Shown piece by piece: positions 1-5,380 of a DNA stretch of 6,522 nucleotides. The notes beneath the pieces are model-generated. The model was not told the DNA's origin. It searched no databases and saw nothing but the letters and a program-made list of their open reading frames with translations. Each line of letters opens with the position of its first letter. Within the stretch, counting starts at the first letter, position 1. Position numbers and translations under genes: made by a program. The stretch is from Dehalococcoidia bacterium. Lineage in GTDB: Bacteria; Chloroflexota; Dehalococcoidia; SAR202; UBA11138. The stretch lies in NCBI GenBank assembly GCA_012270665.1, contig JAAXHY010000189.1:1-6522 (forward strand). The letters run 5' to 3'.

Positions 1-97
1 TTCCTATGGCTGAGAAGATTCCCCTCTCTTCGATCAGAGAGTTGCGGCTAGAGCGGCCTCCCTCCACCCACTGTGGCCTCAGATCGCTTAACTTCTC

Positions 98-126
98 TTG
101 AACATCCGTGCTGCTTTGACTACAAT
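98..126 (+). promoter_or_regulatory. Sigma70-like promoter candidate for the leader
   Basis: TTGAAC at 98-103 and TACAAT at 121-126 are separated by exactly 17 bases. The -35 box matches the consensus at its first four positions and the -10 box at five of six. Transcription would start near 133 and read through the CAGGT/ACCTGT dyad into the remnant at 461 and the membrane-protein and sulfatase genes. This rests on motif inspection only; such pairs arise by chance in AT-rich intergenic DNA. Confidence 0.35.
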
Positions 127-215
127 ACATCCACCAACTGCCAATACACGACTTTACTCAGGACGACCAGCGGCAAGACAGGCGACTGCGCTTCCACAAC
201 CATGAGGAGCGATAT

Positions 216-308
216 ATGATTGACCGAACAGGGGACGGAAGAAAAAAGCTTCCCATAGCTGATGCAGGTGAAATGCAGGTCAATACAGGTTCAGCGCCCA
301 CCTGTTGA
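216..308 (+). other. Possible 30-codon leader ORF (weak)
   Basis: An ATG at 216 is preceded by GAGGAG at 204-209, six bases away, which is a very good ribosome-binding arrangement. The 30-residue product is hydrophilic, starts MIDRTGDGRKKLP, and matches no family I know. Its last third runs through the CAGGT boxes, and its TGA stop (306-308) falls inside the first ACCTGTT box, so translating it would disrupt the hairpin at 265-328. That would fit a leader-peptide or attenuation role, but this is inference. It may equally be a chance frame. Confidence 0.15.
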
Positions 309-339
309 GTGACCTGTTGGGCCACCTGTTTTACCTGTT
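265..339. repeat. Inverted array of CAGGT and ACCTGT boxes
   Basis: Three CAGGT boxes begin at 265, 276 and 286. Four ACCTGTT boxes begin at 300, 312, 324 and 333. The two sets are reverse complements and nest: CAGGTG (265-270) pairs with CACCTG (323-328), CAGGTCA (276-282) with TGACCTG (310-316), and ACAGGT (285-290) with ACCTGT (300-305). The loop is nine bases and the internal loops are small. The 10-12 bp spacing, close to one helical turn, also fits a multi-site operator read as DNA. The fourth ACCTGTT box is a spare partner that allows alternative pairings. No T-run follows, so this is not a plain intrinsic terminator. Confidence 0.6.
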
Positions 340-460
340 AGATGACCCCGACGATATAGACGAAGATATATGAAACCGCTGAAACTAGATGCGATTGCCC
401 TGGACATGGATACGGTCGCAGACGCTTTGGGCGTGGAGGCATGACGTTAGGAGTTGAAAT

Positions 461-571
461 ATGATCGCCAGAATACCGTTAACCGCAAAAGTGCCTGTAT
501 CCATAGATGAGCAGCCGGAGGGTGGATACACCGTTACCTCTACCTCCCCTCTCTGTATGTGGAGACGATAA
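461..571 (+). pseudogene. Truncated HicB-like antitoxin remnant
   Basis: This is a 36-codon reading frame starting at ATG 461 with TAGGAG at 448-453, seven bases upstream. The N-terminal ~31 residues (…IPLTAKVPVSIDEQPEGGY, then TVTSTSPL) resemble the first strands of HicB-type antitoxins, where a basic/hydrophobic start leads to a PEGGYTVTSPLLPxL motif followed by an acidic EGDTxEEA helix. Here the resemblance stops after SPL: five unrelated residues and a TAA follow, so the remaining part of the fold and any DNA-binding tail are missing. No HicA-like toxin is seen upstream. The stop lies three bases before the next start, and the frame covers that gene's GGAG site, so translation could be coupled. 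It may be a dead remnant or a retained short leader. The family call is by eye. Confidence 0.5.
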
Positions 572-574
572 AGT

Positions 575-754
575 ATGGAACTTCTCATCGCAATCGTTGT
601 AGCGCTCATATTCGGGGCCGCGTGCGGGACTATAGCTTCCAACAAGGGACGCAGAGCGATTCTGTGGTTCATACTGGGTTGCATAGGTTCGATAATCAGC
701 CTGCTCATTATTCTGGTTCTTCCGAAGAAAGAGAGGACAAGATGGCAAGCGTGA
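575..754 (+). CDS. Small two-helix membrane protein (59 aa)
   Basis: The 59-residue product begins MELLIAIVVALIFGAACGTI. It has a first hydrophobic helix at residues 2-20, a short polar turn SNKGRRA at 22-28, a second helix at about 29-49 (…LWFILGCIGSIISLLIILV), and a basic tail PKKERTRWQA. The helix, KGR, WFxLG, helix, LPKK layout matches a recurrent family of uncharacterised small bacterial membrane proteins. Function is unknown; the basic turn and tail predict a helical hairpin in the cytoplasmic membrane. GGAG at 561-564 lies ten bases before the ATG. The stop overlaps the sulfatase start by 13 nt, so the two genes are probably co-translated. It lies wholly inside a longer upstream extension of the sulfatase frame, so annotation tools could miss it. 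Confidence 0.75.
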   Translation: MELLIAIVVALIFGAACGTIASNKGRRAILWFILGCIGSIISLLIILVLPKKERTRWQA

Positions 755-2202
755 ATCCTGAAAACCCCAACATCCTCTTCATCCTCAGCGACGACCAGGG
801 CGCGTGGGCGATGGGATGCGCAGGCAACGAGGAACTAGAGACGCCCAATCTCGACCGGCTGGCCTCTACCGGGATCAGATTCGAAAACTTCTTCTGCGCT
901 TCGCCGGTCTGCTCTCCCGCCAGGGCTTCCATACTGACAGGACAGATTCCATCCCAGCACGGCGTTCAGGACTTTCTGCGTCGAGGCAACTCCGCTCTGC
1001 TGCCCGGAGACGGGTTGGAGATCGAGTATATGCAAGGACGCAGGTCGTATATAGAGATCCTGGCCGAGAACGGATATACCTGCGGCCTGAGCGGGAAGTG
1101 GCACCTGGGTCGCTCCTCTCTGCCTCAGATGGGATTCGAGTACTGGAACGTCCACGCAACCGGTGGAGGCAACTACTACAAGGCTCCGATGCTGAAAGAT
1201 GGCGAACTGCATCAGCCGGATGGTTACGTCACAGATGTGATAACAGACAACGCTCTGGACTTTCTCGATGGACAACTCGACTCAGAGGCTCCTTTCTCCC
1301 TGAATGTTCACTACACGGCTCCCCACGCTCCCTGGGGGCGGGAACATCACCCGGACGAGATTTTCGACGATTTTCATGACAATTATGCCTTTGATTCAGT
1401 TCCGTTCGAGGATATTCATCCCAACCAGTTGAACAAGGAGGCAAGGGCGGCTACTCTCGGAGATACGCGCGAGAATCGAAGGCTGGCCTTGAGCGGGTAC
1501 TTCGCCGCTATCGTGGAGATGGACAGGAACATTGGCAGGATGCTGGACTGGCTGGAGGAGAACGGACTCCGGGAAAACACGTTGGTCGTCTTCAACGCGG
1601 ACAACGGCATGAACATGGGACATCACGGCATATGGGGAAAGGGGAACGGAACGTATCCGCCCAATATGTTCGACACGGCGGTCAAGGTTCCGACACTGAT
1701 TTCGCGTCCCGGTCATGTACCGCAGGACTTGGTCTGCGACAAGCTGTTGAGCCAATACGACTTCATGCCGACTTTGCTCGGCTACTTGGGCATGGACGCC
1801 AGCGCCGATCAGACACTCCCCGGCAGGGACTTCTCTCCCATTCTACGCGGAGAATCACTCGGAGAGGATACGCCAATATATGTACTTGACGAATACGGCC
1901 CGACTCGCATGATCCGCACTCGGATGTGGAAGTACGTCCATCGCTACCCGGATGGGCCTGACGAACTGTACGACCTGGCAAACGATCCGTTCGAGAAGCT
2001 GAATCTCGTGGACTTACCGGAGTACGACGAGCGAATCTCCGAACTTCGGGCGGAACTGGAAGATTGGTACGACCACTACGTTGACCCTCGCATGGACGGA
2101 GCGAAGAACAACGTAACCGGGAGAGGCCAGATCGGACGGGCGGGTTCAGAGGCCTACGATAAGGCCTTCGCGGACGACGTGGAGTTCTACCACGCTCGGT
2201 AG
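742..2202 (+). CDS. Sulfatase (formylglycine-dependent, alkaline phosphatase superfamily)
   Basis: This enzyme is predicted to hydrolyse a sulfate ester. From ATG 742 it is 486 aa, typical for the family. Visible motifs are NILFILSDDQG with metal-binding Asp17-Asp18, CSPAR at 57-61 (Cys57 would be converted to formylglycine) followed by SILTG, GKWHLG at 118-123 with Lys119 and His121, HYTAPHAPW around His195, and NADNGMNMGHHGIWGKG with metal ligands Asp287-Asn288 and Lys300. The C-terminal part has the usual MIRTRMWKYV and ELYDLANDPFEKLNL segments. All expected catalytic positions are present. There is no signal peptide, so it probably acts in the cytoplasm on an imported or intracellular substrate. 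The frame is open upstream to 559, but GAGAGG at 731-736, five bases before ATG 742, and the conserved N-terminus fix this start. The maturation enzyme (FGE or anSME) is not in the window. The substrate cannot be read from sequence; choline-sulfatase-like or arylsulfatase-like are both possible. Confidence 0.95.
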   Translation: MASVNPENPNILFILSDDQGAWAMGCAGNEELETPNLDRLASTGIRFENFFCASPVCSPARASILTGQIPSQHGVQDFLRRGNSALLPGDGLEIEYMQGRRSYIEILAENGYTCGLSGKWHLGRSSLPQMGFEYWNVHATGGGNYYKAPMLKDGELHQPDGYVTDVITDNALDFLDGQLDSEAPFSLNVHYTAPHAPWGREHHPDEIFDDFHDNYAFDSVPFEDIHPNQLNKEARAATLGDTRENRRLALSGYFAAIVEMDRNIGRMLDWLEENGLRENTLVVFNADNGMNMGHHGIWGKGNGTYPPNMFDTAVKVPTLISRPGHVPQDLVCDKLLSQYDFMPTLLGYLGMDASADQTLPGRDFSPILRGESLGEDTPIYVLDEYGPTRMIRTRMWKYVHRYPDGPDELYDLANDPFEKLNLVDLPEYDERISELRAELEDWYDHYVDPRMDGAKNNVTGRGQIGRAGSEAYDKAFADDVEFYHAR

Positions 2203-2212
2203 CTGTACCAAG

Positions 2213-2277
2213 ACGACTCCAAACAACGCGCGGTCGCTAGATTGATATTTCCCCGTCGCAGGATAGCGTGGAGTCGT
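2213..2277. repeat. 65-bp element with perfect 9-bp inverted ends
   Basis: ACGACTCCA at 2213-2221 is exactly reverse-complemented by TGGAGTCGT at 2269-2277. A second pair nests inside: CGCTA at 2235-2239 with TAGCG at 2264-2268, directly abutting the outer 3' arm and leaving a 13-nt bulge on the 5' side. The structure starts 11 bases after the sulfatase stop. It lacks a T-run, so it is not a classical intrinsic terminator. It could be an mRNA 3'-end stabiliser, a small MITE-like remnant or a regulator site. No target-site duplication is seen around it. Confidence 0.45.
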
Positions 2278-2298
2278 TCTGCGAAATTTCTTATAAAC

Positions 2299-2328
2299 TT
2301 TACAATATGTCGCCATAATCCCTATTAT
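2299..2328 (+). promoter_or_regulatory. Sigma70-like promoter for the SBP56 gene
   Basis: TTTACA (2299-2304) and TATTAT (2323-2328) each match five of six consensus positions, with an 18-bp spacer in an unusually AT-rich stretch. Transcription would start near 2335, giving a leader of about 40 nt before ATG 2377. This fits the SBP56 gene being expressed separately from the upstream sulfatase. Confidence 0.5.
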
Positions 2329-2376
2329 ATGCTTGCAAACTGGGAGAACCGTTTCCTAAGAGCGACATAACAGTGA

Positions 2377-3786
2377 ATGGAGGACATACCACCCTTGACT
2401 ACCTGGACACCGGACCCGACATTTTATACTTCTCCCAAGAAGGCGATGGACGCGCCCCAGGAGGAGATAGCATACGTAGCGATAGTCAATCCCAAGGATG
2501 ACGGACGACCGGACGCGGTCGGCGTCATGGACGTGAATCCCGAATCGTCCAGCTATGGGAAAGTTATTAGCCGCCTGGACCTACCACATTCGGGCGACGA
2601 GCTTCACCACTTCGGTTGGAACGCATGCAGCGCGTCGCTCTGCCCGAATATGCCGCATCCACACGTCGAGCGGCGCTATCTGTTGTTCGGGGCGCTCCGC
2701 TCTTCCAGAATCTATATCATTGATACCCAGCCGGATCCGCTCAATCCCACAATCGCGAAGGTCATCGAGGCTGAAGAGCTGGCGGAGAAGACCGGATACA
2801 GTCGTCCCCACACCGTCCACTGCGGCCCCGACGCCATCTACATGAACGCGCTGGGCGCGCCGGACGGCGGTGGCCCGGGTGGAGTGTTCATGCTCGACCA
2901 CGACACGTTCGACGTGAAGGGCGCCTGGGAATCCGACAGGGGATCGCAGACGCTCTCCTACGACTTCTGGTGGCACCTGAACCATGACACGATGATTACC
3001 AGCGAGTGGGGAACTCCCAGCATGGTGGAGAACGGCGTTCAGCCGGACCTGCTCCTGAACAGCGAGTACGGACACAAGTTGCACGTCTGGGACCTGCGGG
3101 AGCGCAAGCATCTGGAGGAGCTCGATATGGGCGCCGAGAACCAGATGGCGCTGGAACTCCGGCCCGCGCACGACCCACGCAAGACCTACGGCTTCGTTGG
3201 AGTCGTTACCAGTCTGAAGGATCTGTCCGGGTCGGTGTGGCTGTGGTACAGGGACAACGGCAAGTGGGCTATCAAGAAGGTGATCGAGATCCCTGCTGAG
3301 CCCGCCGACGCCGACCAACTTCCGCCTCTGCTCCAGGGCTTCGGCGCGGTGCCGCCGGTGATCACGGACATCAACCTGTCCCTGGACGACAAGTTCCTGT
3401 ATGTCTCGTGCTGGGGAACGGGCGAATTTCAGCAGTATGATGTTTCAGACCCGTTCAACCCACAGTTGACCGGCTCGGTGCATCTGGGCGGTATAGTGCG
3501 AAAGGCCGGGCACCCCAGCAACGGCAGCCTGAACGGCGGTCCGCAGATGGTCGAGGTGAGCCGCGACGGTCGCAGGATCTACGTCACCAACTCGCTCTAC
3601 GTCGCCTGGGACGAGCAGTTCTACCCAGAAGGCATTCGCGGCTGGGCGGCCAAGATCAACGCCTCGACCGAGGGCGGGATGACTCTGGATGAGGACTTCT
3701 TCGTCGAGTTCGGCGACGAGCGTCCGCACCAGATCAGGCTCCAAGGAGGCGACTCCTCGTCCGATTCCTTCTGCTACCCGGACTAG
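2377..3786 (+). CDS. Selenium-binding protein SBP56 / methanethiol oxidase family
   Basis: This 469-aa protein belongs to the SELENBP1/SBP56 family. Characterised members oxidise methanethiol to formaldehyde, hydrogen sulfide and hydrogen peroxide with copper. Family segments appear in order: YxSPKKAMDAPQEEIAYV (17-34), DELHHFGWNACS (74-85) then Cys89, SSRIYIIDT, GGGPGGVFMLDHDTFDVKG, YDFWWHLNHDTMITSEWGTP, LSLDDKFLYVSCWGTGEFQQ then YDVSDP, GGPQMVEVSRDGRRIYVTNSL, WDEQFYPEG, and the C-terminal HQIRLQGGDSSSD. Length matches the family. No signal peptide is visible, so it is probably cytoplasmic, unlike the periplasmic MtoX of methylotrophs. By hand alignment, the human selenium-binding Cys57 position is Gly61 here. 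ATG 2377 has only a weak ribosome site; an in-frame TTG at 2395 has GGAGG at 2379-2383 and is an alternative. Its own promoter lies upstream and a strong terminator downstream. Whether this homolog oxidises methanethiol is inferred from the family. Confidence 0.93.
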   Translation: MEDIPPLTTWTPDPTFYTSPKKAMDAPQEEIAYVAIVNPKDDGRPDAVGVMDVNPESSSYGKVISRLDLPHSGDELHHFGWNACSASLCPNMPHPHVERRYLLFGALRSSRIYIIDTQPDPLNPTIAKVIEAEELAEKTGYSRPHTVHCGPDAIYMNALGAPDGGGPGGVFMLDHDTFDVKGAWESDRGSQTLSYDFWWHLNHDTMITSEWGTPSMVENGVQPDLLLNSEYGHKLHVWDLRERKHLEELDMGAENQMALELRPAHDPRKTYGFVGVVTSLKDLSGSVWLWYRDNGKWAIKKVIEIPAEPADADQLPPLLQGFGAVPPVITDINLSLDDKFLYVSCWGTGEFQQYDVSDPFNPQLTGSVHLGGIVRKAGHPSNGSLNGGPQMVEVSRDGRRIYVTNSLYVAWDEQFYPEGIRGWAAKINASTEGGMTLDEDFFVEFGDERPHQIRLQGGDSSSDSFCYPD

Positions 3787-3815
3787 GCGCGCATCGAATA
3801 GTCGCAACCATGAGT

Positions 3816-3854
3816 ATAGAGGGCGAGGCTCAAATCGCCCTCTATTTTGTTTGT
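3816..3854 (+). terminator. Intrinsic terminator after the SBP56 gene
   Basis: An 11-bp perfect stem (ATAGAGGGCGA at 3816-3826 with TCGCCCTCTAT at 3835-3845) closes an 8-nt loop and is followed by TTTGTTTGT. It lies 30 bases past the SBP56 stop. This is the strongest hairpin-plus-T-tract in the window and should end the SBP56 transcript. It also argues against the TTG at 3847 as the start of the next gene, since that codon sits in the T tail. Confidence 0.85.
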
Positions 3855-3894
3855 ACCCAGATTGGAACGTGGAGTTAATTCCTTCGTGTTGGAG

Positions 3895-4572
3895 ATGGCG
3901 GAACTGTGGCCGTGGCTGATACTTGCCGCGCTGGGAGCGTATCATGGCGTCAACCCGGCGATGGGCTGGCTGTTCGCCGTGGCTCTCGGACTCCAGGAGG
4001 GAAGGCGGGGGGCAGTCTATCAGGCGTTCGTTCCGATAGCCCTGGGACATACGATCTCGGTGGCTGCCGTGGTGGGAGTCGTGCTGCTCGTTCGGGCGGT
4101 TATCCCACTCGAAGCGCTGAAGTACATCGGCGCGGCGATACTGGTCGGGTTTGGGGTGTACAAGTTGGCGCGCTCGACCCACCCGCGCTGGGTGGGGATG
4201 CGAGTCGGCTTCCGCGACCTAACCGCCTGGTCATTTCTCATGGCGTCGGCGCACGGCGCGGGACTGATGCTCATTCCGATACTCTTCAACCTGCCAGGGT
4301 ACAGGCTGTCAATCGCGGAGGCCATTGATATCCGAGACCTGCCCCACGCGGACTATATGCTGATCGGCGCGCCGAGCGGTGTCGAGACCGTCATTGCCCA
4401 GGCCACCGCCGTTTCCATCCATACCCTGGCAATGTTCGGCGTGATGGGGGTTGTGGCTATGGTGGTATATGAGAAGGTGGGAGTGGCGATACTGCGCCGG
4501 GCTTGGTTCAACCTGGATAAGGCTTGGGCGATAGTCCTGATAGCTACAGGGCTGCTGACGCTTGTGTTGTAG
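3895..4572 (+). CDS. Six-helix membrane protein with intramembrane histidines
   Basis: Starting at ATG 3895 the product is about 225 aa with six likely transmembrane helices, near residues 6-33, 44-66, 74-91, 110-131, 171-192 and 209-225. Signature-like stretches are LGAYHGVNPAMGWLFAVALG (13-32), IALGHTISV (48-56), HPRWVGMRVGFRDL (96-109) and ASAHGAGLMLIPIL (117-130). Histidines 17, 52, 120 and 176 fall in or beside helices. I recognise a recurrent uncharacterised family. The His-containing helices recall metal transporters of the NicO/UreH type, but the canonical metal motifs are not evident, so no substrate is assigned. GTG 3886 is an alternative start with GGAG at 3871-3874, eleven bases upstream; ATG 3895 has no well-placed site, so the start is uncertain by three codons. 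The terminator upstream suggests its own transcription. It ends 2 nt from the convergent ABC operon. Confidence 0.7.
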   Translation: MAELWPWLILAALGAYHGVNPAMGWLFAVALGLQEGRRGAVYQAFVPIALGHTISVAAVVGVVLLVRAVIPLEALKYIGAAILVGFGVYKLARSTHPRWVGMRVGFRDLTAWSFLMASAHGAGLMLIPILFNLPGYRLSIAEAIDIRDLPHADYMLIGAPSGVETVIAQATAVSIHTLAMFGVMGVVAMVVYEKVGVAILRRAWFNLDKAWAIVLIATGLLTLVL

Positions 4573-4574
4573 CC

Positions 4575-5378
4575 TCAGCTTCCGGTGGACAGGTAGTGAC
4601 GCTCTCCGAACCTCCACAGCCGAAGCGCGACCACCAGGAACCCGACGCCTATCAGCGGCGCGGCGTACTGGAACCACAGTGGGGACCCAAGCGGGTCGGA
4701 CTTGCCGATTATTGCGAGGGCTGGGAAGTAGCTGACGCAGGCGAGCGGCACGCCGAAGGTGAACAGCTTCTGGAACCAGGGCCGGTATATCGCGATGGGG
4801 TACTGGGTGGTCTCCACGCCACCGTAGGTGACGGTGTTCATTATCTCCAACGTCTCGGTCGTCCAGAAGGCTAACGTGGCCTGCACCACGACGAGCCCCA
4901 TGAACATGCAGGCCCCTCCGACTACGGCCGCAATGAGGAGGGTGACGTCGGAGGCGGACCAGCTGACGTTCATTACGACGCTCGCCCAGACCATGACGGC
5001 GAAGCCCTGCGCGAAGCGTCCGACGCGCCTGAGAGTCAGTTCCTGGCCCGCCAGTTGCAGCGCGGTCGAGCGAGGCCTGGCCAGCAGGCGGTCGAAGTCG
5101 CCGGACTTGACCATGTTCCCGAACAGGTCGAAGCCGCGCGCGGCGGCGTCTGCGATCGAGAATGCGATGTTTACCATGCCGTAGAGAAAGGCGACCTCGT
5201 GGAGAGTCCATCCCTGTAGGTTGTCGAACCTGGCGAAGAGTACCAGTATCGCTACGAACTCTACGCCGGTAGCGAGCAGGTGTCCGACGCTCAACATGAC
5301 GAATGAGGCTCGATACTGCATCTGGCCGCGCACGGAGATTTCCATGTAGCGCATATAGAGATGTATGGCGTTCAACAT
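4575..5378 (-). CDS. ABC-2 type exporter permease (COG3694 type)
   Basis: This 267-aa polytopic protein begins MLNAIHLYMRYMEISVRGQM and is the membrane subunit of an ABC exporter, related to the DUF990/ABC2_membrane_6 group. Typical features are an amphipathic N-terminus, about six transmembrane helices, a GDFDRLLARPRST loop at about 92-104 that should face the ATPase, and the late segment YPIAIYRPWFQKLFTFGVPL followed by YFPALAIIGK, characteristic of the COG3694 partner. ATG 5378 is preceded by AAGGGGGAT and lies two bases past the stop of the upstream permease gene, so the two are co-translated. The frame stays open for another 128 codons upstream, but that part overlaps the other permease and is not membrane-like, so it is excluded. 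Substrates of this transporter group are not established. Confidence 0.88.
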   Translation of the reverse strand: MLNAIHLYMRYMEISVRGQMQYRASFVMLSVGHLLATGVEFVAILVLFARFDNLQGWTLHEVAFLYGMVNIAFSIADAAARGFDLFGNMVKSGDFDRLLARPRSTALQLAGQELTLRRVGRFAQGFAVMVWASVVMNVSWSASDVTLLIAAVVGGACMFMGLVVVQATLAFWTTETLEIMNTVTYGGVETTQYPIAIYRPWFQKLFTFGVPLACVSYFPALAIIGKSDPLGSPLWFQYAAPLIGVGFLVVALRLWRFGERHYLSTGS

Positions 5379-5380
5379 GG

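Larger units (their letters stand above)
1..460. other. Mostly non-coding left end and leader region
   Basis: I see no convincing protein gene here. Short open stretches exist: a frame from ATG 6 that closes after about 31 codons, a 30-codon frame at 216-308 with a good ribosome site, a 24-codon frame at 370-444, and a minus-strand frame that runs off the left edge. None resembles a family I recognise. What can be supported is a promoter-like pair at 98-126 and an inverted array of CAGGT/ACCTGT boxes at 265-339. A small hairpin with six-base arms (24-29 and 36-41) has no T tail and is not called as a terminator. The region could be a regulatory leader for the genes from 461 onward, or partly decayed coding DNA. 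Confidence 0.5.

Noticed and set aside
24..41. Hairpin CTCTCT/AGAGAG as a terminator of a gene left of the window
   Set aside because: The stem is only six AT/GC-mixed pairs with no T tail on either strand, and no gene end is seen before it.
272..373. Open frame through the ACCTGT boxes (…HLLSDLLGHLFYLLDDPDDI) that meets ATG 370 with an ATGA overlap
   Set aside because: It has no usable start codon after the stop at 269-271. The Leu-rich pattern is explained by the repeated CCTGTT boxes.
98..460. Riboswitch in the leader
   Set aside because: I could not match the pairing pattern to any known riboswitch core. The repeated boxes suggest protein binding or alternative hairpins instead.
559..741. 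61-residue N-terminal extension of the sulfatase frame
   Set aside because: The extension is not protein-like. A clear ribosome site precedes ATG 742, the family N-terminus begins there, and a better gene (575-754) occupies the region in another frame.
2581..3318. Long minus-strand open frame of 245 codons opposite the SBP56 gene
   Set aside because: It is a shadow of the highly conserved plus-strand coding frame, with no recognisable motifs. A similar shadow lies at 3445-4182.
4309..5211. 300-codon minus-strand frame overlapping the permease gene
   Set aside because: It is Arg-rich, low in hydrophobic pattern, and in a shifted frame relative to the convincing permease. It is a GC-driven shadow.
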